From contig JANQKS010000063.1 in the NCBI GenBank assembly GCA_028281005.1, positions 39,079-103,078 on the forward strand: DNA of 64,000 bases, read 5' to 3'. The translations under genes were made by a program, and so were the position numbers. Below are positions 18,354-29,757 of the stretch, piece by piece; positions within the stretch are counted from its first letter, which is position 1, and each line of letters begins with the position of its first letter. The notes below the pieces were generated by a model, which had not been told where the DNA came from, made no database searches, and worked only from the letters and a program-made list of their open reading frames with translations. The DNA comes from Pseudomonadales bacterium (GTDB taxonomy: Bacteria > Pseudomonadota > Gammaproteobacteria > Pseudomonadales > Azotimanducaceae).

Positions 18354-20204
18354 ATGTCAGATCATTCATCCACAAATACGCCGAGTTTTTTCGGGCGAAT
18401 TGGCGCCGGCATTACAAGACTGCGCAATTTTGTCGTCAATACAATTTTCCTGTTGTTGCTGATTGCCCTCACGGTTGGCTTGTTGGCCAATTGCCAGAGT
18501 GTCACCGTACCGCAAAACAGCGCACTGTTGATCAACCCCAAAGGCGTCATCGTAGAGGCTGCCACGCTGCCGGATCCTTTCACAGAACTGTTCAGCACGG
18601 GTCCGCGCATGGCTCAGGTGGAACTGGCCGCTTTGCTGAGTGCCATCGAGGGTGCGGCGACGGATGCGGACATCCGCATGATCATCTTGGATCTGGACGA
18701 ACTGGCGTGGGCGGCGCCGGCACACGCACAACGAATTGGGCAGGCTTTGCAGAAGTTTCGTGATGCCGGTAAAAAAGTAGTGTCGTATGGGCATTTTTAC
18801 AGCCAAGCGCAGTATCACATCGCAAGTTTTGCAGACGCGTTGTACATGCACCCCATGGGCCAGGTGGTGCTGGAAGGTTTTGGTGGGTTTGGTTTTTATT
18901 TCAGCGAGCTGCTGCAGAATTTTGATGTCAATGTCCATGTCTATCGCGTCGGCGAATACAAGTCGGCCGTGGAGCCCCTTTTGCGTAACGACATGTCTGA
19001 AGATGCGCGTATGGCGGACGAGGCGCTGTACCAAAATATTTGGCAACACCTGGTGGGCGACATCGCCACCAACCGGCTGATTGAAACGGCTGACGTTCAA
19101 GCTTATGCCAGTGACTTAGGTGGCAAACTAGCGACCACTCAGGGCGATATGGCGCGAGCTGCCCTAGAGGCTCATTTGATTGATGAATTGCTCACCAGTG
19201 ATCAAGCCAATGTACGCGTCGCAGAAGAAGTTGGCTTCAGAGACAACAGCCGGGTGGAGCTGAATGCCATCGATTTCGAATCCTATCTATCGGCCAGGGG
19301 CTTGAGTGATCCCGGTCTGGGCTTGGCGAACGCGAAAGTTGCGGTGATTGTCACCCAGGGGATGATCGTATCTTCCGGACGTGGTGATGGCATTGTTGCG
19401 GCGGACGCGACCATCGATCTGATTCGCCAAGCACGGCAGGATGCGAGCGTTAAGGCTGTCGTTGTCCGGGTAGATTCACCAGGCGGCAGCCAGTTGGCCT
19501 CTGAGTTAATCCGTCAGGAATTAGAATTGTTGCAGATCGCCGGCAAACCCGTAGTAGCTTCTTTTGGCGCCAGTGCCGCGTCCGGCGGCTACTGGATTGC
19601 CGCCACCGCCGATCAGATCATTGCGGAGCCCACTACCATCACCGGTTCCATCGGGATCTTCAGTTTTCTCACTACTTTTGAAGACACTCTGTCCCGTTAT
19701 GGCGTGTACACCGACGGTGTCGGTACTACCGCCATTTCTGGCGATAGTGTGTTTACGGGGGTCAGCGATGCCATGGCAAAAATTCTTCAAGCACGGGTTG
19801 AGAACGGCTACGAACAGTTCATTAACTTGGTGGCGCGGGGCCGCGGCATGACCCCGGAAGCCGTTAATGCGGTGGCCGAAGGCCGTGTATGGACCGGTGA
19901 GGTTGCCAAGGAGCTCGGCTTAATTGATGAACTCGGTGGGCTGCAAACTGCCGTTGACGCCGCAGCTTCGTTGGCGGGATTGGACACTTGGGACACTGTT
20001 CGTCTACGCCGCCCCATCGACCCTCGGGAGGCTTTGCTGGCGGAACTGTTTGCGCCGGAAACCCAAAGCAGCCGTGTTTCGGTGAACCTACCTCAACAGC
20101 TGGCTAACACATTTAAGCAGCTGCAGAACTTCGACGATCCAAACCACGTTTACGCGTTGTGTGAATCCTGTTGGCGTATGGCGCCTTGGGTTTTGCGCCA
20201 GTAG
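18354..20204 (+). CDS. sppA: signal peptide peptidase SppA, 67 kDa type
   Basis: A 616-residue membrane-bound serine protease that degrades cleaved signal peptides. An N-terminal transmembrane anchor lies at about residues 25-45 ([19 protein letters not shown]). Two tandem peptidase S49 domains follow. The catalytic Lys is in the N-terminal domain ([11 protein letters not shown]) and the Ser in the C-terminal domain ([14 protein letters not shown]), as in E. coli SppA. Its 3' end overlaps the convergent symporter gene by 55 bases. Confidence 0.92.
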   Translation: MSDHSSTNTPSFFGRIGAGITRLRNFVVNTIFLLLLIALTVGLLANCQSVTVPQNSALLINPKGVIVEAATLPDPFTELFSTGPRMAQVELAALLSAIEGAATDADIRMIILDLDELAWAAPAHAQRIGQALQKFRDAGKKVVSYGHFYSQAQYHIASFADALYMHPMGQVVLEGFGGFGFYFSELLQNFDVNVHVYRVGEYKSAVEPLLRNDMSEDARMADEALYQNIWQHLVGDIATNRLIETADVQAYASDLGGKLATTQGDMARAALEAHLIDELLTSDQANVRVAEEVGFRDNSRVELNAIDFESYLSARGLSDPGLGLANAKVAVIVTQGMIVSSGRGDGIVAADATIDLIRQARQDASVKAVVVRVDSPGGSQLASELIRQELELLQIAGKPVVASFGASAASGGYWIAATADQIIAEPTTITGSIGIFSFLTTFEDTLSRYGVYTDGVGTTAISGDSVFTGVSDAMAKILQARVENGYEQFINLVARGRGMTPEAVNAVAEGRVWTGEVAKELGLIDELGGLQTAVDAAASLAGLDTWDTVRLRRPIDPREALLAELFAPETQSSRVSVNLPQQLANTFKQLQNFDDPNHVYALCESCWRMAPWVLRQ

Positions 20205-21841
20205 GTGGTTGTCATTTCTTTGACCTCCTTGCGCATGAGGAAGATGCCGAGCAAATTCGGCAAAGTCATCAAGGCAACGGTGATCGCTGAAATCAGCCAC
20301 ACCAGGCTGGTGTCCGCTACGGTTGCAAGGAAAAATCCGCCCACATAGGCCAACCGGTATAACGTGACCCACTGCGTTCCGAACAGATAGGTCACCGCCC
20401 TATCGCCGTAATAAGACCATGCTAACGCCGTAGAAAAGGCAAACAGCACCAATCCGATGGTGACCACGTATTCGCCGAACACGCCAAAAAAGCTGGCTTG
20501 AAAAGCCTGCGCCGTGAGGGGCACAGAATGCAGCAGCGACCTCCCTTCTAAACTAATGCCAGCGTTGGTAATACTGCCTGCGGTGACCGTCAATGTGCCG
20601 CTGAAGAATGTTCCCGCGGTCAGTACCCGAACATCTTCGGCAATTGAGCGATTGTGAATAATGGTGATGCCTGTGCTTTGCACGCGACCGTCTACAACCG
20701 GTACCTCGCCACTGAACGCGGTCACCGGGTCGTTGGCGGGCGGAACGATGTCCAAATGGGCAAATAGCTGTGCTACGTGTTCAGGGTTGGTATCAGTGTA
20801 GCTACCAGCGAGAATTTTGGTGTCAAATTCTGCGAAAGGTGTGTCGAACTTTTGTGTCCAAACCCCAGAGGAGAGGATCACCATGCCGGTCAAGGTGCAA
20901 ATCACCAGCGTATCGATAAATGGCTCTAAGATGGACACCATCCCTTCAGCGACTGGCTCCTTGGTACGGGCCGAGGCATGCGCAATGGGTGCAGAACCTT
21001 GTCCCGCCTCATTAGAATATAAGCCGCGATTCACGCCGCGGTTAAACGCGTAAGCAAACGTGGCGCCCAAAAAACCACCGGTCGCTGCGGAACCAGTGAA
21101 GGCATCGCGGAACACGGCGATGAACGAAGGCACCACGTTTTCAATATTGGAGGCCACAACGGCCAACGCGCCGAGCGCATACAGAATGCCCATCAACGGC
21201 ACCAGCGAAGCCGCCACCACAGCGATGCGCCGAATTCCGCCAACGATGACCAGCCCTAACAAAACCGCCAACACCGCACCACTGACCCAAGTGGGAATTG
21301 CAAATGAGGTGAACAAGCCCGCGGCCATGTTGTTGGCTTGAGGTAGATTGCCGCTACCGAAGCTGCTGATGACGGTGGCCACGGCAAAAAACACTGCCAG
21401 CCACTTCATGTTAAGGCCGTATTCCATGTAATGCATGGGGCCGCCTACCATGTTGCCGTTGGCGTCCTGGCGGCGATACTTGTGACTGACCGAGACCTCT
21501 ACAAATTTGGTGGTCATGCCGAAAAATGCGGTAGCCCACATCCAAAACAGAGCGGCGGGCCCGCCGAGGAAAATGGCCAACGCCACACCGCCGATGTTGC
21601 CGGTACCTACAGTGCCGGAGAGTGCAGTGCTCAGCGCCTGAAAGTGGGTGGTATCGCCTGGATCATCCGGTTCGTTGTGTTTGCCGCGCAGCACCGACCA
21701 GGCGTGCTTGAAGTAGCGGATTTGGGGAAAGCCGAGATACAGGGTGAAGAACAACCCGATGCCTAGCAGAGCAAAGGGGAAATAGAAGGCACTCCCCAAT
21801 ACACTGTCGAGAAAACTCAGCGCATTTTCAAAACTGGTCAA
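20150..21841 (-). CDS. alanine/glycine:cation symporter (AGCS) family protein
   Basis: A 563-residue polytopic transporter of the AGCS family, which imports alanine or glycine with sodium. Family patterns include [20 protein letters not shown] near residue 78, [18 protein letters not shown] and the signature [20 protein letters not shown]. An unusually large hydrophilic insertion of about 100 residues (around 325-430) makes it longer than the usual 440-500 residues. It overlaps the sppA 3' end and lies downstream of gor in the same direction. Confidence 0.85.
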   Translation of the reverse strand: MTSFENALSFLDSVLGSAFYFPFALLGIGLFFTLYLGFPQIRYFKHAWSVLRGKHNEPDDPGDTTHFQALSTALSGTVGTGNIGGVALAIFLGGPAALFWMWATAFFGMTTKFVEVSVSHKYRRQDANGNMVGGPMHYMEYGLNMKWLAVFFAVATVISSFGSGNLPQANNMAAGLFTSFAIPTWVSGAVLAVLLGLVIVGGIRRIAVVAASLVPLMGILYALGALAVVASNIENVVPSFIAVFRDAFTGSAATGGFLGATFAYAFNRGVNRGLYSNEAGQGSAPIAHASARTKEPVAEGMVSILEPFIDTLVICTLTGMVILSSGVWTQKFDTPFAEFDTKILAGSYTDTNPEHVAQLFAHLDIVPPANDPVTAFSGEVPVVDGRVQSTGITIIHNRSIAEDVRVLTAGTFFSGTLTVTAGSITNAGISLEGRSLLHSVPLTAQAFQASFFGVFGEYVVTIGLVLFAFSTALAWSYYGDRAVTYLFGTQWVTLYRLAYVGGFFLATVADTSLVWLISAITVALMTLPNLLGIFLMRKEVKEMTTTYWRKTQGAIRQQDSHNA

Positions 21842-21865
21842 ACAGTGCTTCCTGTGTGTTGCATG

Positions 21866-23227
21866 TTATGCCTCCCTGGACTTTTCACGCAACGTCACCA
21901 GCTCTTCCGCTGCGGTGGGATGGATTCCCACGGTAGCATCGAATTGCGCCTTGGTGGCGCCCGCTACCATGGCCACTGCCATGCCTTGAATAATTTCGCC
22001 GCCATCCGGACCCACCATATGGATACCCACCACTACATCGTCGCTGCGCCGCACGATCATCTTCATGTAGGTGCGTTCGTCCCTCCCACTTAAGGTGTGT
22101 TTCATCGGTTTAAAACTTGATTCATAAATATCGAGATCACCGCCGTGTAACTCTACGGCCGCCACCTCGGTAAGACCGACGGTACCGATGTTGGGCTGAC
22201 AAAACACCGCGGTGGCGATGTTGTCATAGTTGAGCGTGCGTTTGGGGCGCTCGGTGAACAGGTTGTTGGCGATGCACATACCCTCTTCAATCGCCACCGG
22301 CGTGAGCTGGATACGATCGGTGACGTCACCGATGGCGTAGATATTCGGCACATTGGTTTGGTAATACTCGTCGACCAGAATTTGCTGGCGCTCACCCAAC
22401 TGCACGCCGGCATTCTCCAACCCCAGATCGGCGGTGTTTGGATGACGCCCAGTGGCATACAGCACCACATCTGCGTTTAAGGTCGAACCGTCAGTCAGAT
22501 GCACAACGCGGATGTCCCCATCCAGCTCTATACGCTCGACGTTGATATTAAAGCGCAGGTCAACACCTTTTTTGACAATTTCGTCTTTAACAAACTCGCG
22601 CACACTGTCGTCGAAGCCGCGCAAGAACAATGGCCCGCGATAAAGTTGGATGGTTTCTACGCCGAGGCCGGCGAAGATCCCGGCAAACTCCACCGCTATA
22701 TAGCCACCGCCAACCACCACAGCGCGTTTTGGCAGTTGCGGCATGTAAAACGCTTCGTTAGAGGTGATGACATGTTCGTTGCCGGGGAATTCCGGCACCG
22801 TGGGCCAACTGCCGGTGGCCACCAGGATGTACTTGGCCGTGTGCTGGTGGCCATTGATCGAAACAGTGTGTTCATCCACCAAGGTGGCGCGCCCTTCGTG
22901 TAAGTCAACACCGGCGTTGCTCAAAAGGCTTCCATAAATGCCATTAAGGCGTTGGATTTCTGCAGTTTTGTTGTCGCGCAGCGTCGGCCAATCGAAGCCA
23001 CTGGCCTCCACCTGCCAGCCATAGGCGTTGGCGTCTTCAAAGTCTTCGTGGAAATGGGAGCCATAAACAAATAGCTTTTTCGGCACGCAGCCTACGTTGA
23101 CGCAAGTGCCGCCTAAGTAGGTGGACTCAGCCACCGCCACTCTAGCGCCGTAGCTGGCTGCCATACGGCTAGCGCGTACGCCGCCAGAGCCTGCGCCGAG
23201 CACATAAAGATCGTAGTCGTATTCCAT
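21866..23227 (-). CDS. gor: glutathione-disulfide reductase
   Basis: A flavoenzyme of about 453 residues that reduces oxidised glutathione with NADPH. The FAD fold is [17 protein letters not shown]; the redox disulfide is in [13 protein letters not shown]; the NAD(P) fold is [14 protein letters not shown] followed by [11 protein letters not shown]. The C-terminal catalytic segment is [14 protein letters not shown] with the active-site His. ATG 23227 is preferred to the upstream TTG. It is divergent from the acetolactate-synthase-like gene. Confidence 0.9.
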   Translation of the reverse strand: MEYDYDLYVLGAGSGGVRASRMAASYGARVAVAESTYLGGTCVNVGCVPKKLFVYGSHFHEDFEDANAYGWQVEASGFDWPTLRDNKTAEIQRLNGIYGSLLSNAGVDLHEGRATLVDEHTVSINGHQHTAKYILVATGSWPTVPEFPGNEHVITSNEAFYMPQLPKRAVVVGGGYIAVEFAGIFAGLGVETIQLYRGPLFLRGFDDSVREFVKDEIVKKGVDLRFNINVERIELDGDIRVVHLTDGSTLNADVVLYATGRHPNTADLGLENAGVQLGERQQILVDEYYQTNVPNIYAIGDVTDRIQLTPVAIEEGMCIANNLFTERPKRTLNYDNIATAVFCQPNIGTVGLTEVAAVELHGGDLDIYESSFKPMKHTLSGRDERTYMKMIVRRSDDVVVGIHMVGPDGGEIIQGMAVAMVAGATKAQFDATVGIHPTAAEELVTLREKSREA

Positions 23228-23338
23228 GATGATTGAATCCGCCAAAACTCGAAGGGTGATTTAGGACACCGCAGCCTAGGGAAGTTCCCACCTGTGTGCA
23301 AACCCCCTACACTGCGCGTTTTCGGTGGGGACAATGTC

Positions 23339-24889
23339 ATGGCGATGAATGGCGCACAGAGTTTGCTGCAGACCCTGGTGGGATGCGGTGTAGATGTCTG
23401 CTTTACCAATCCGGGTACCAGTGAAATGCATTTTGTCGCAGCGCTCGATCAGCAGGACGGTATGCGTGCAGTGCTCGGTTTGTTTGAAGGGGTGGTCACC
23501 GGTGCGGCCGACGGTTACGCCCGCATGGCCTGCAAACCGGCGTGTACGTTGTTACATCTAGGGCCTGGGTTGGCCAACGGCCTGGCGAACCTACATAATG
23601 CTCGTCGCGCTTTTTCACCCATTGTGAACGTGGTCGGTGAGCATGCGACCTACCATCGCGCCCTGGATGCCCCACTCACCTCTAACATCGAAGGTTTTGC
23701 TGATCCGGTATCGGGGTGGATGCAGGTCAGTGAACACGCCACCGAGGTGGCCCGCGACGGTGCTCGCGCAGTTCAAGCCGCTATGACGGGTGCGGGCCAA
23801 ATCGCCACGCTAATTCTGCCCGCCGATACCGCCTGGAATGATGCTGAAGCGGCACATAAACCTCTACCGCCGACACCTAAGGCCACGGTACCTGATGAAC
23901 GCATTGGTACGGTGGCCGACGCTCTAAACAGCGGCGAGCCGTGCGTGATCTTGTGCAACGGCTTGGGCGTGAGTGAAGCGGGGTTAAACTTGCTCGGCAA
24001 AATTGCCACTCAAACCGGCGCGCAATTGATGGGAGACACCTTCATCGGCCGCATTGAACGAGGTGAAGGGCGTGTCGACATCCCCCGCCTACCCTACTTT
24101 GCGGAGCAGGCAGAAGAGGTTTTACAGGCCTACAAACACATCATCTTAGTCGACACAAAGGCGCCGGTAAGTTTTTTTGCGTACCCAGACAAAGCCAGTG
24201 AATTGACGCCTACCGACGCGGTGGCGCACACGTTCTCATTATCGGGAGAAGATACTTTGCCGGCGCTCGAAGCACTGGTGGCTGCGGTGGGTGCAGAAGC
24301 AGTGCAACCCTCTCTGGTCTCTTTAGCACGGCCCGATCTTCCACGCGGAGCGCTGAATCCAGACAGCATTGCTCAAGCGGTGGCTGCCCTGTTGCCGGAG
24401 CAGGCGATTGTGGTCAACGAAGCCGCCACCGGTGGATTTGCGATGCCTGGTTTGACGGCCACCGCGCCCCAGCATAGTTGGCTTGATTTGACCGGCGGCG
24501 CTATCGGCATGGGGTTACCCGCTGCCACGGGTGCCGCGATTGCCTGCCCGGATAGACCGGTATTGGCGCTGCAAGCCGACGGTAGTGCGATGTACACCGT
24601 GCAGGCGTTGTGGACGCAAGCCAGGGAGCAAACCAACGTCACAACCGTGCTGTTTTCGAACCGGAAATATGCAATTTTGCAGGTGGAGTTCATGCGTGTA
24701 GGCGCGGTTAATCCGGGGCCTAAAGCCATGGACATGATGGAACTGACTCGGCCGGACCTGGACTGGGTCAAAATGGCCGAAAGTATGGGGGTTGAAGCGG
24801 TGCGTGCGGAGACTGCGGAAGCGTTTAATCAAGCCCTGGCAGCAGCGCTGGCTAACCCTGGGCCTAATCTGATTGAAGCGGTGTTGTAA
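23339..24889 (+). CDS. acetolactate synthase large subunit-like TPP enzyme
   Basis: A 516-residue thiamine-diphosphate enzyme. Its three domains are in the usual order: N-terminal pyrimidine-binding (TNPGTSEMHF; catalytic Glu in LGLFEGVVTGAADGYARM), central, and C-terminal pyrophosphate-binding (LQADGSAMYTVQALWTQARE and NRKYAILQVE). It is shorter than IlvB/IlvI, and no regulatory small subunit is adjacent. It therefore belongs to the stand-alone group often annotated as acetolactate synthase but close to benzoylformate decarboxylases; the substrate is uncertain. ATG 23339 follows a GGGGA ribosome site. Confidence 0.75.
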   Translation: MAMNGAQSLLQTLVGCGVDVCFTNPGTSEMHFVAALDQQDGMRAVLGLFEGVVTGAADGYARMACKPACTLLHLGPGLANGLANLHNARRAFSPIVNVVGEHATYHRALDAPLTSNIEGFADPVSGWMQVSEHATEVARDGARAVQAAMTGAGQIATLILPADTAWNDAEAAHKPLPPTPKATVPDERIGTVADALNSGEPCVILCNGLGVSEAGLNLLGKIATQTGAQLMGDTFIGRIERGEGRVDIPRLPYFAEQAEEVLQAYKHIILVDTKAPVSFFAYPDKASELTPTDAVAHTFSLSGEDTLPALEALVAAVGAEAVQPSLVSLARPDLPRGALNPDSIAQAVAALLPEQAIVVNEAATGGFAMPGLTATAPQHSWLDLTGGAIGMGLPAATGAAIACPDRPVLALQADGSAMYTVQALWTQAREQTNVTTVLFSNRKYAILQVEFMRVGAVNPGPKAMDMMELTRPDLDWVKMAESMGVEAVRAETAEAFNQALAAALANPGPNLIEAVL

Positions 24890-24964
24890 CAATTTTGTTG
24901 CATAGTGAAGCCAACAACTGCGTCCCCTCCGGCTAAGCTTAGAGAGTCCACTTAAGGAAGCTTC

Positions 24965-26308
24965 ATGAAACTGTCAATTTTTGGGACAGGCTACGTCGGC
25001 CTGGTCACTGGCACCTGTTTTGCCGAAATGGGTAACGATGTCCTGTGTGTAGATGTAGATGCGGATAAGATCGCTCAACTGCAGGCCGGTGAAGTGCCTA
25101 TTTTTGAACCCGGTCTCGAAGCTATGGTGCGCAGCAATAGCGCGCTCAATCAGTTGTCATTCACGACCGACATTGCTCAAGGTGTTTCACATGGCGAAAT
25201 CATCTTTATTGCGGTGGGTACACCGTCGGATGAAGACGGCTCCGCGGATTTAAAATATGTACTGTCGGTGGCTAAAAGCATCGGCGAGCACATGCAGCAC
25301 GAAAAAGTGATTGTCGACAAGTCTACCGTGCCTGTGGGGACGGCCGATCAAGTGCAACACACCATTGCACAGACCCTCAAGGCGCGGGGTGTCAACCTCC
25401 CATTTCATGTGGTCTCCAATCCAGAGTTTCTAAAAGAAGGGGCGGCCATAGCTGATTTTATGAAACCAGACCGTATTGTGATTGGCGCTTCCTCGGAACA
25501 CGGTGCCCGTGTGATGGATCAGCTGTACGCACCCTTTAATCGAAACCATGACAAAGTGGTGCACATGGACGTACGCTCCGCTGAACTCACCAAATATGCG
25601 GCCAACGTGATGTTGGCCACGCGCATCAGCTTGATGAATGAGTTAGCCAACCTGGCAGATCGACTCGATGCTGACATCGAAGCCGTACGCCGCGGTATTG
25701 GTATGGATCCACGTATTGGTTATCACTTCATTTACGCTGGCACCGGCTATGGTGGTTCCTGCTTCCCCAAAGACGTGAAGGCGCTTATCCACACTGCGGC
25801 GCAAGTGGGATATGAGGCTAAGATTGTGCGCGGCGTCGAAGCGGTCAATGCCGCCCAAAAACGAGTACTGTTCGACAAACTCAGCAATCACTTCAATCAC
25901 AAGCTTGAAGGTCGCACGTTTGCCATGTGGGGACTTGCGTTTAAACCCAACACCGACGACATGCGTGACGCCCCGAGTCAGACTCTCATCGAGCTTTTGA
26001 CTGCGGCTGGTGCTGAAGTCAAAGCCTATGACCCGGAGGCGCGTGACGAAGCTCGCCGCCTCTTTGAAGACAAAGCCGCGGTAACGGTGTGCGAAAATCG
26101 TAACGACACGTTGGTGGATGCCGATGGACTTATTGTCGTCACTGAGTGGAACGAGTTTCGCAGCCCCGATTTTGCAGCGATACGAGAGACCCTAAATACC
26201 CCGGCTATCTTCGACGGTCGCAATCTGTACGATCCCGACCATATGCGTCAATTGGGGTTTGCTTACTACGCCATCGGGAGAGGTGACCAGGCTGTAGAAG
26301 TTAGTTAG
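24965..26308 (+). CDS. UDP-glucose 6-dehydrogenase
   Basis: A 447-residue enzyme oxidising UDP-glucose to UDP-glucuronate with NAD. The Rossmann start is [32 protein letters not shown] and [20 protein letters not shown] precede the catalytic Cys segment [14 protein letters not shown], and [13 protein letters not shown] marks the UDP-binding domain. The product can feed the epimerase at 36599, which acts on UDP-glucuronate. AGGAAG precedes the ATG. It ends 4 bases inside the convergent ppk2. Confidence 0.93.
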   Translation: MKLSIFGTGYVGLVTGTCFAEMGNDVLCVDVDADKIAQLQAGEVPIFEPGLEAMVRSNSALNQLSFTTDIAQGVSHGEIIFIAVGTPSDEDGSADLKYVLSVAKSIGEHMQHEKVIVDKSTVPVGTADQVQHTIAQTLKARGVNLPFHVVSNPEFLKEGAAIADFMKPDRIVIGASSEHGARVMDQLYAPFNRNHDKVVHMDVRSAELTKYAANVMLATRISLMNELANLADRLDADIEAVRRGIGMDPRIGYHFIYAGTGYGGSCFPKDVKALIHTAAQVGYEAKIVRGVEAVNAAQKRVLFDKLSNHFNHKLEGRTFAMWGLAFKPNTDDMRDAPSQTLIELLTAAGAEVKAYDPEARDEARRLFEDKAAVTVCENRNDTLVDADGLIVVTEWNEFRSPDFAAIRETLNTPAIFDGRNLYDPDHMRQLGFAYYAIGRGDQAVEVS

Positions 26309-27270
26309 TCAATGCTCTGCCGCGAGCGGTAGTAGCGGCCGATGATCGCCGGGTCTGGGCTGAGATTGATATTGGTCTGCCCTTTACCGGCATATTCCAG
26401 ATTAGACAGCACATAGCGCATACTCTCCAGGCGCGCCTTTTTCTTATCGTTAGCACTAACGATGATCCACGGGCTGTAAGACATGTGGCTGCGGCTGAAC
26501 ATTTCCTCTTTGTACGTGGTGTAGACATCCCAGTTTTCCTGAGCCTTGTCATCCACTGGGCTAATTTTCCATTGTTTGAGCGGGTCCTGACGACGGGATT
26601 CAAACCGTTGCTGTTGGATGTCCTTGGAAATGGAAAACCAGAATTTCACCAGTTCGACATTGTCTTCGTACAACATGTGTTCAAATTCTGGCACCTGTTG
26701 CATAAACGTCTGATACTGCGGTTCGGTGCAGAACCCCATCACCGGTTCCACAACGGCACGGTTGTACCAACTACGGTCAAAGAAAGTGATTTCACCCGGG
26801 TTGGGCAACTGCGTGACGTAGCGTTGGAAATACCACTGCCCCTTCTCCAGGTCGGTCGGCTTGTTTAACGCGACGATGCGTGCACTGCGCGGGTTTAAAT
26901 GTTCGATAAAGCGGCGAATGGTGCCACCTTTACCGGCGGCGTCACGCCCCTCAAAGATGATGGCAATGCGTCTGCCGTTTTGTTGTACATCACGCTGCAG
27001 CTTAACCAATTCTATTTGCAGCTTCTCTAACTCTTGTTCATAGCGCAGCTTGACGAGGGCTTTTTCAACGTTGACGTTTTTGGTTGAGAGAAGCTGTAAT
27101 AGTCCTTTCTTACTGTTGACCGAGGCGAGTTCTTCGGGCGTGAGATCCACGTTACGCTGCAGGGTTTTGCCCACCATTTTTTCTTCTTGAGTCAGGCGTT
27201 GCGGCTGATTTGTTGCCACTTTATTGACCAATTGGGGGCCGCCGGTCACCGTTGATTCACTTTGCGCCAC
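26305..27270 (-). CDS. ppk2: polyphosphate kinase 2 family protein
   Basis: A 321-residue class I-type PPK2 that transfers phosphate between polyphosphate and nucleoside diphosphates. Walker A is [15 protein letters not shown], then [18 protein letters not shown], the Walker B/lid region [19 protein letters not shown] and the C-terminal [16 protein letters not shown]. About 50 residues at the N-terminus precede the domain. It is divergent from imuA, with LexA sites between. Confidence 0.9.
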   Translation of the reverse strand: MAQSESTVTGGPQLVNKVATNQPQRLTQEEKMVGKTLQRNVDLTPEELASVNSKKGLLQLLSTKNVNVEKALVKLRYEQELEKLQIELVKLQRDVQQNGRRIAIIFEGRDAAGKGGTIRRFIEHLNPRSARIVALNKPTDLEKGQWYFQRYVTQLPNPGEITFFDRSWYNRAVVEPVMGFCTEPQYQTFMQQVPEFEHMLYEDNVELVKFWFSISKDIQQQRFESRRQDPLKQWKISPVDDKAQENWDVYTTYKEEMFSRSHMSYSPWIIVSANDKKKARLESMRYVLSNLEYAGKGQTNINLSPDPAIIGRYYRSRQSID

Positions 27271-27398
27271 ACCCTTCTCCTTCGTTTGTTATTCATGAAA
27301 ATGTAACAAACGCTGAAGACGCCCGCCTAAGTAGTTCTACGTATGTCTTATCGATCCGGTCACAAAGCTTTGCTCGATCTGCATGGAAACGCTTGATA

Positions 27399-27414
27399 CT
27401 GGTTATACATACAG
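27399..27414 (+). promoter_or_regulatory. LexA (SOS) box 1 upstream of imuA
   Basis: CTGGTTATACATACAG matches the gammaproteobacterial SOS box CTG-N10-CAG with AT-rich centre. It lies 38 bases before the imuA start and 17 bases from a second box. Confidence 0.75.
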
Positions 27415-27430
27415 TTATTCTGGCCGACCC

Positions 27431-27446
27431 CTGTAAATAAATACAG
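27431..27446 (+). promoter_or_regulatory. LexA (SOS) box 2 upstream of imuA
   Basis: CTGTAAATAAATACAG is a near-ideal LexA site (CTGT-N8-ACAG), ending 6 bases before the imuA ATG. With box 1 it should tightly repress the mutasome operon until DNA damage. Confidence 0.88.
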
Positions 27447-27452
27447 TACCAG

Positions 27453-28289
27453 ATGTCTAGTACCAAGCAGTTGCTTAAACATCCTAATCTATGGCGTGCG
27501 GGTCAGTTGGATAACGCGCCCAAGCAACCCGGCATCGCCACCGGCTACGCCAGCTTAGATACACATCTGCCAGGGGGCGGCTGGCCAACTGCTGGGCTTG
27601 CAGAGTTTTTGCTGGCTTCAGCCGGTGTGGGTGAGTTACGGTTGCTGGCGCCGGCGTTACGTCACTTGAGCCAACAACAACGCTGGATCGCCTGGATCAA
27701 TCCGCCATTTATCCCCTATGCGCCTGCTTTGCAGGCAGCGGGCATCGACATCGATAAAATCCTGCTGATACACCCACGTCAGCACGACGATCTGTTATGG
27801 GCGCTGGAGCGCGCCGCTAAGTCCGGCAGCTGTAGCTGCGTGTTGGCCTGGCCGGAGGAGCGCAAACTCAAACTCAGAGACACCCAACGCCTGCAGTTGG
27901 CCAGCAAACAAGGTCGCACTTTTACGTGCCTGTTCCGGCCGCGGGCTGCCTCAGCACACTCCAGCATGGCAGAGCTTCGTTTGGCATTGGGTCATAGTGC
28001 ACCTGGAGAAGTCTGCGTAGACATCTTGAAGCGGCGCGGCGGCTGGCCGCTGCACAACCTGTGTTTGCCTGCTGCGGATGTTGGCGATACAAAGTACGCT
28101 ACACCCGCGCTAATCCACGAGCAGCTGGAACTGTGGCGTGCCCTGCAGGAGCGAGGAAAAGAGTCGCAACAAGACAGTCAACAGCGAGGAGAGCAACACT
28201 TACAAGACTTGGAGATAAATTCAGAGATACATTCAGAGATACAGCCAAATACAGCAGCTCAACCCGCAGCCAGAGTGACGGTGCATTAA
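27453..28289 (+). CDS. imuA: translesion synthesis accessory protein ImuA
   Basis: A 278-residue RecA/SulA-like protein, first gene of an SOS mutasome cassette. It begins with the family pattern PNLWRAGQLDN, then ATGYASLDTHLPGGGWPTAG and LAEFLLASAGVGELRLLAP, the degenerate P-loop region. The C-terminal 40 residues are Gln/Glu-rich and look like a disordered tail. It is one base from imuB and preceded by two LexA boxes, so it is damage-inducible. ImuA is needed for ImuB/DnaE2 lesion bypass and damage-induced mutagenesis. Confidence 0.9.
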   Translation: MSSTKQLLKHPNLWRAGQLDNAPKQPGIATGYASLDTHLPGGGWPTAGLAEFLLASAGVGELRLLAPALRHLSQQQRWIAWINPPFIPYAPALQAAGIDIDKILLIHPRQHDDLLWALERAAKSGSCSCVLAWPEERKLKLRDTQRLQLASKQGRTFTCLFRPRAASAHSSMAELRLALGHSAPGEVCVDILKRRGGWPLHNLCLPAADVGDTKYATPALIHEQLELWRALQERGKESQQDSQQRGEQHLQDLEINSEIHSEIQPNTAAQPAARVTVH

Positions 28290-28290
28290 C

Positions 28291-29757
28291 ATGTTATGGC
28301 TAGCCGTGCATTTCCCCCGTTTGCCGCTGGAAATCTTTACTGCCGGACAACACGACCCCACGCAAGTATTTATTGTTTTACAAGACAATCGCGTAGCTTT
28401 CCTCAACGATGCCGCGCAACAAGCCGGCTTAGTGCCAGGTGCGACATTGGCCACCGCCCACAGCATCCAGCCGCAGTTGCAATATCGGCACCGTGAGCCG
28501 GCGACAGAGATGAAGCGTTTGCGCACGTTGGCAGACACGTTGTACCGTTTCAGCGGCTATGTCAGTTTACAACCGCCGGATTGTGTACTGCTGGAAATTG
28601 GCGGCAGTCTGAAATTGTTTCGCTCTCATGAACGCTTAGCACAGGAAGCTGCGGCGGTGTGCGGCAGCCTGGGGCATCAGGTGTCCACACGCGTGGCCAG
28701 CACACCGTGGGCGGCCATTGCTTTGGCCCGTGCCGGATGCCGCCAATTGGCCGATGTACCGTTGGCCGATGCTGGGCTGGAAATGGCTGGGGTGAAAGAT
28801 GCCGTGGTCGAGCGTTTCGCCAATATGGGCATCTACACCTTAGGGCCGCTTTTAAATTTGCCCAGCAAGTCTCTCGGCAAACGTTTTGGCAAACCGCTGC
28901 TTCAGTATTTGGCCCAACTGACCGGTGATCTGCCCGACCCGCGGGAAGCGCTCACCCCCTCACGCCGGTTTCAGCAGGTGCTGCACCTGCTCTCCCCGCT
29001 TCGAGACAAACCCACCCTGTATGACCAACCACGCAGCCCCATGCAGCAATTGGCTGCGGAGCTGCAACAATGGCTAATCGGCCATCAGTTAGGTTGTGAA
29101 AGTTTGACCTGGCGCTTCTCCAGCCACTCGTCGTGTGAAAGTGCCAGCATGCTGGTGCGCTTTGCCAAAGCCAAACAAAGTGTTGCTGAGATCATGCGCA
29201 TCAGTGAGTTGCAACTGGAGCAACTGGAGTTACCTGAAGAGGTGCTCTCGATAGAACTGCAAGCCACACGCTTACAAACATGGTCCGGCCAGAGTCATGC
29301 GTTGTTTCAACTGGCAGGCGCGGCCGGCACCGTGGGTGATCCCAGCACTCTAGTTGATGAATTTAACGCCAGACTCGGCGAAGGATTGTGCCGCCGTATC
29401 GAGGCCGCCGCACAACACACTCCGGAACACGCTTGGCAAGCCTGTAGCGTACGCCCAAGCCGTCGTGCCGCACGCTTGTCTCACGGCTCTAATCACTCAT
29501 CCCGCAACAGCACCCCCAATGAGACCGGTTATCTACAACAACTGCATCGCCGCCCGCTGTGGCTATTTGATCCGCCGCGGCGTGTGTCAGCGGCCGAGCT
29601 AGAGTTGTTGCAAGGGCCCGAACGTATTCAAAGCCACTGGTGGCAGGGGCAAGCCACCAGCCGGGATTACTATATCGCTCAACACCGCAGCGGTGCGGAA
29701 TGCTGGGCGTTTGTTGACCACAACACAGACTGGTATCTACATGGCTACTTCGGCTGA
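28291..29757 (+). CDS. imuB: Y-family polymerase-like protein ImuB
   Basis: A 488-residue member of the Y-polymerase family. The N-terminus MLWLAVHFPRLPLEIF lacks the catalytic Asp/Glu metal ligands of active Y polymerases, as is characteristic of ImuB, which acts as the beta-clamp-binding hub rather than as a polymerase. The middle part shows LLEIGGSLKLF, the helix-hairpin-helix GIYTLGPLLNLPSKSLGKRFG, and the C-terminal PRRVSAAELELLQGPERI. It overlaps dnaE2 by 17 bases. Confidence 0.92.
   Translation: MLWLAVHFPRLPLEIFTAGQHDPTQVFIVLQDNRVAFLNDAAQQAGLVPGATLATAHSIQPQLQYRHREPATEMKRLRTLADTLYRFSGYVSLQPPDCVLLEIGGSLKLFRSHERLAQEAAAVCGSLGHQVSTRVASTPWAAIALARAGCRQLADVPLADAGLEMAGVKDAVVERFANMGIYTLGPLLNLPSKSLGKRFGKPLLQYLAQLTGDLPDPREALTPSRRFQQVLHLLSPLRDKPTLYDQPRSPMQQLAAELQQWLIGHQLGCESLTWRFSSHSSCESASMLVRFAKAKQSVAEIMRISELQLEQLELPEEVLSIELQATRLQTWSGQSHALFQLAGAAGTVGDPSTLVDEFNARLGEGLCRRIEAAAQHTPEHAWQACSVRPSRRAARLSHGSNHSSRNSTPNETGYLQQLHRRPLWLFDPPRRVSAAELELLQGPERIQSHWWQGQATSRDYYIAQHRSGAECWAFVDHNTDWYLHGYFG

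Noticed and set aside
18366..19100. 244-residue open frame antisense to sppA
   Set aside because: Complete overlap with a gene carrying an intact catalytic dyad; composition typical of a shadow frame.
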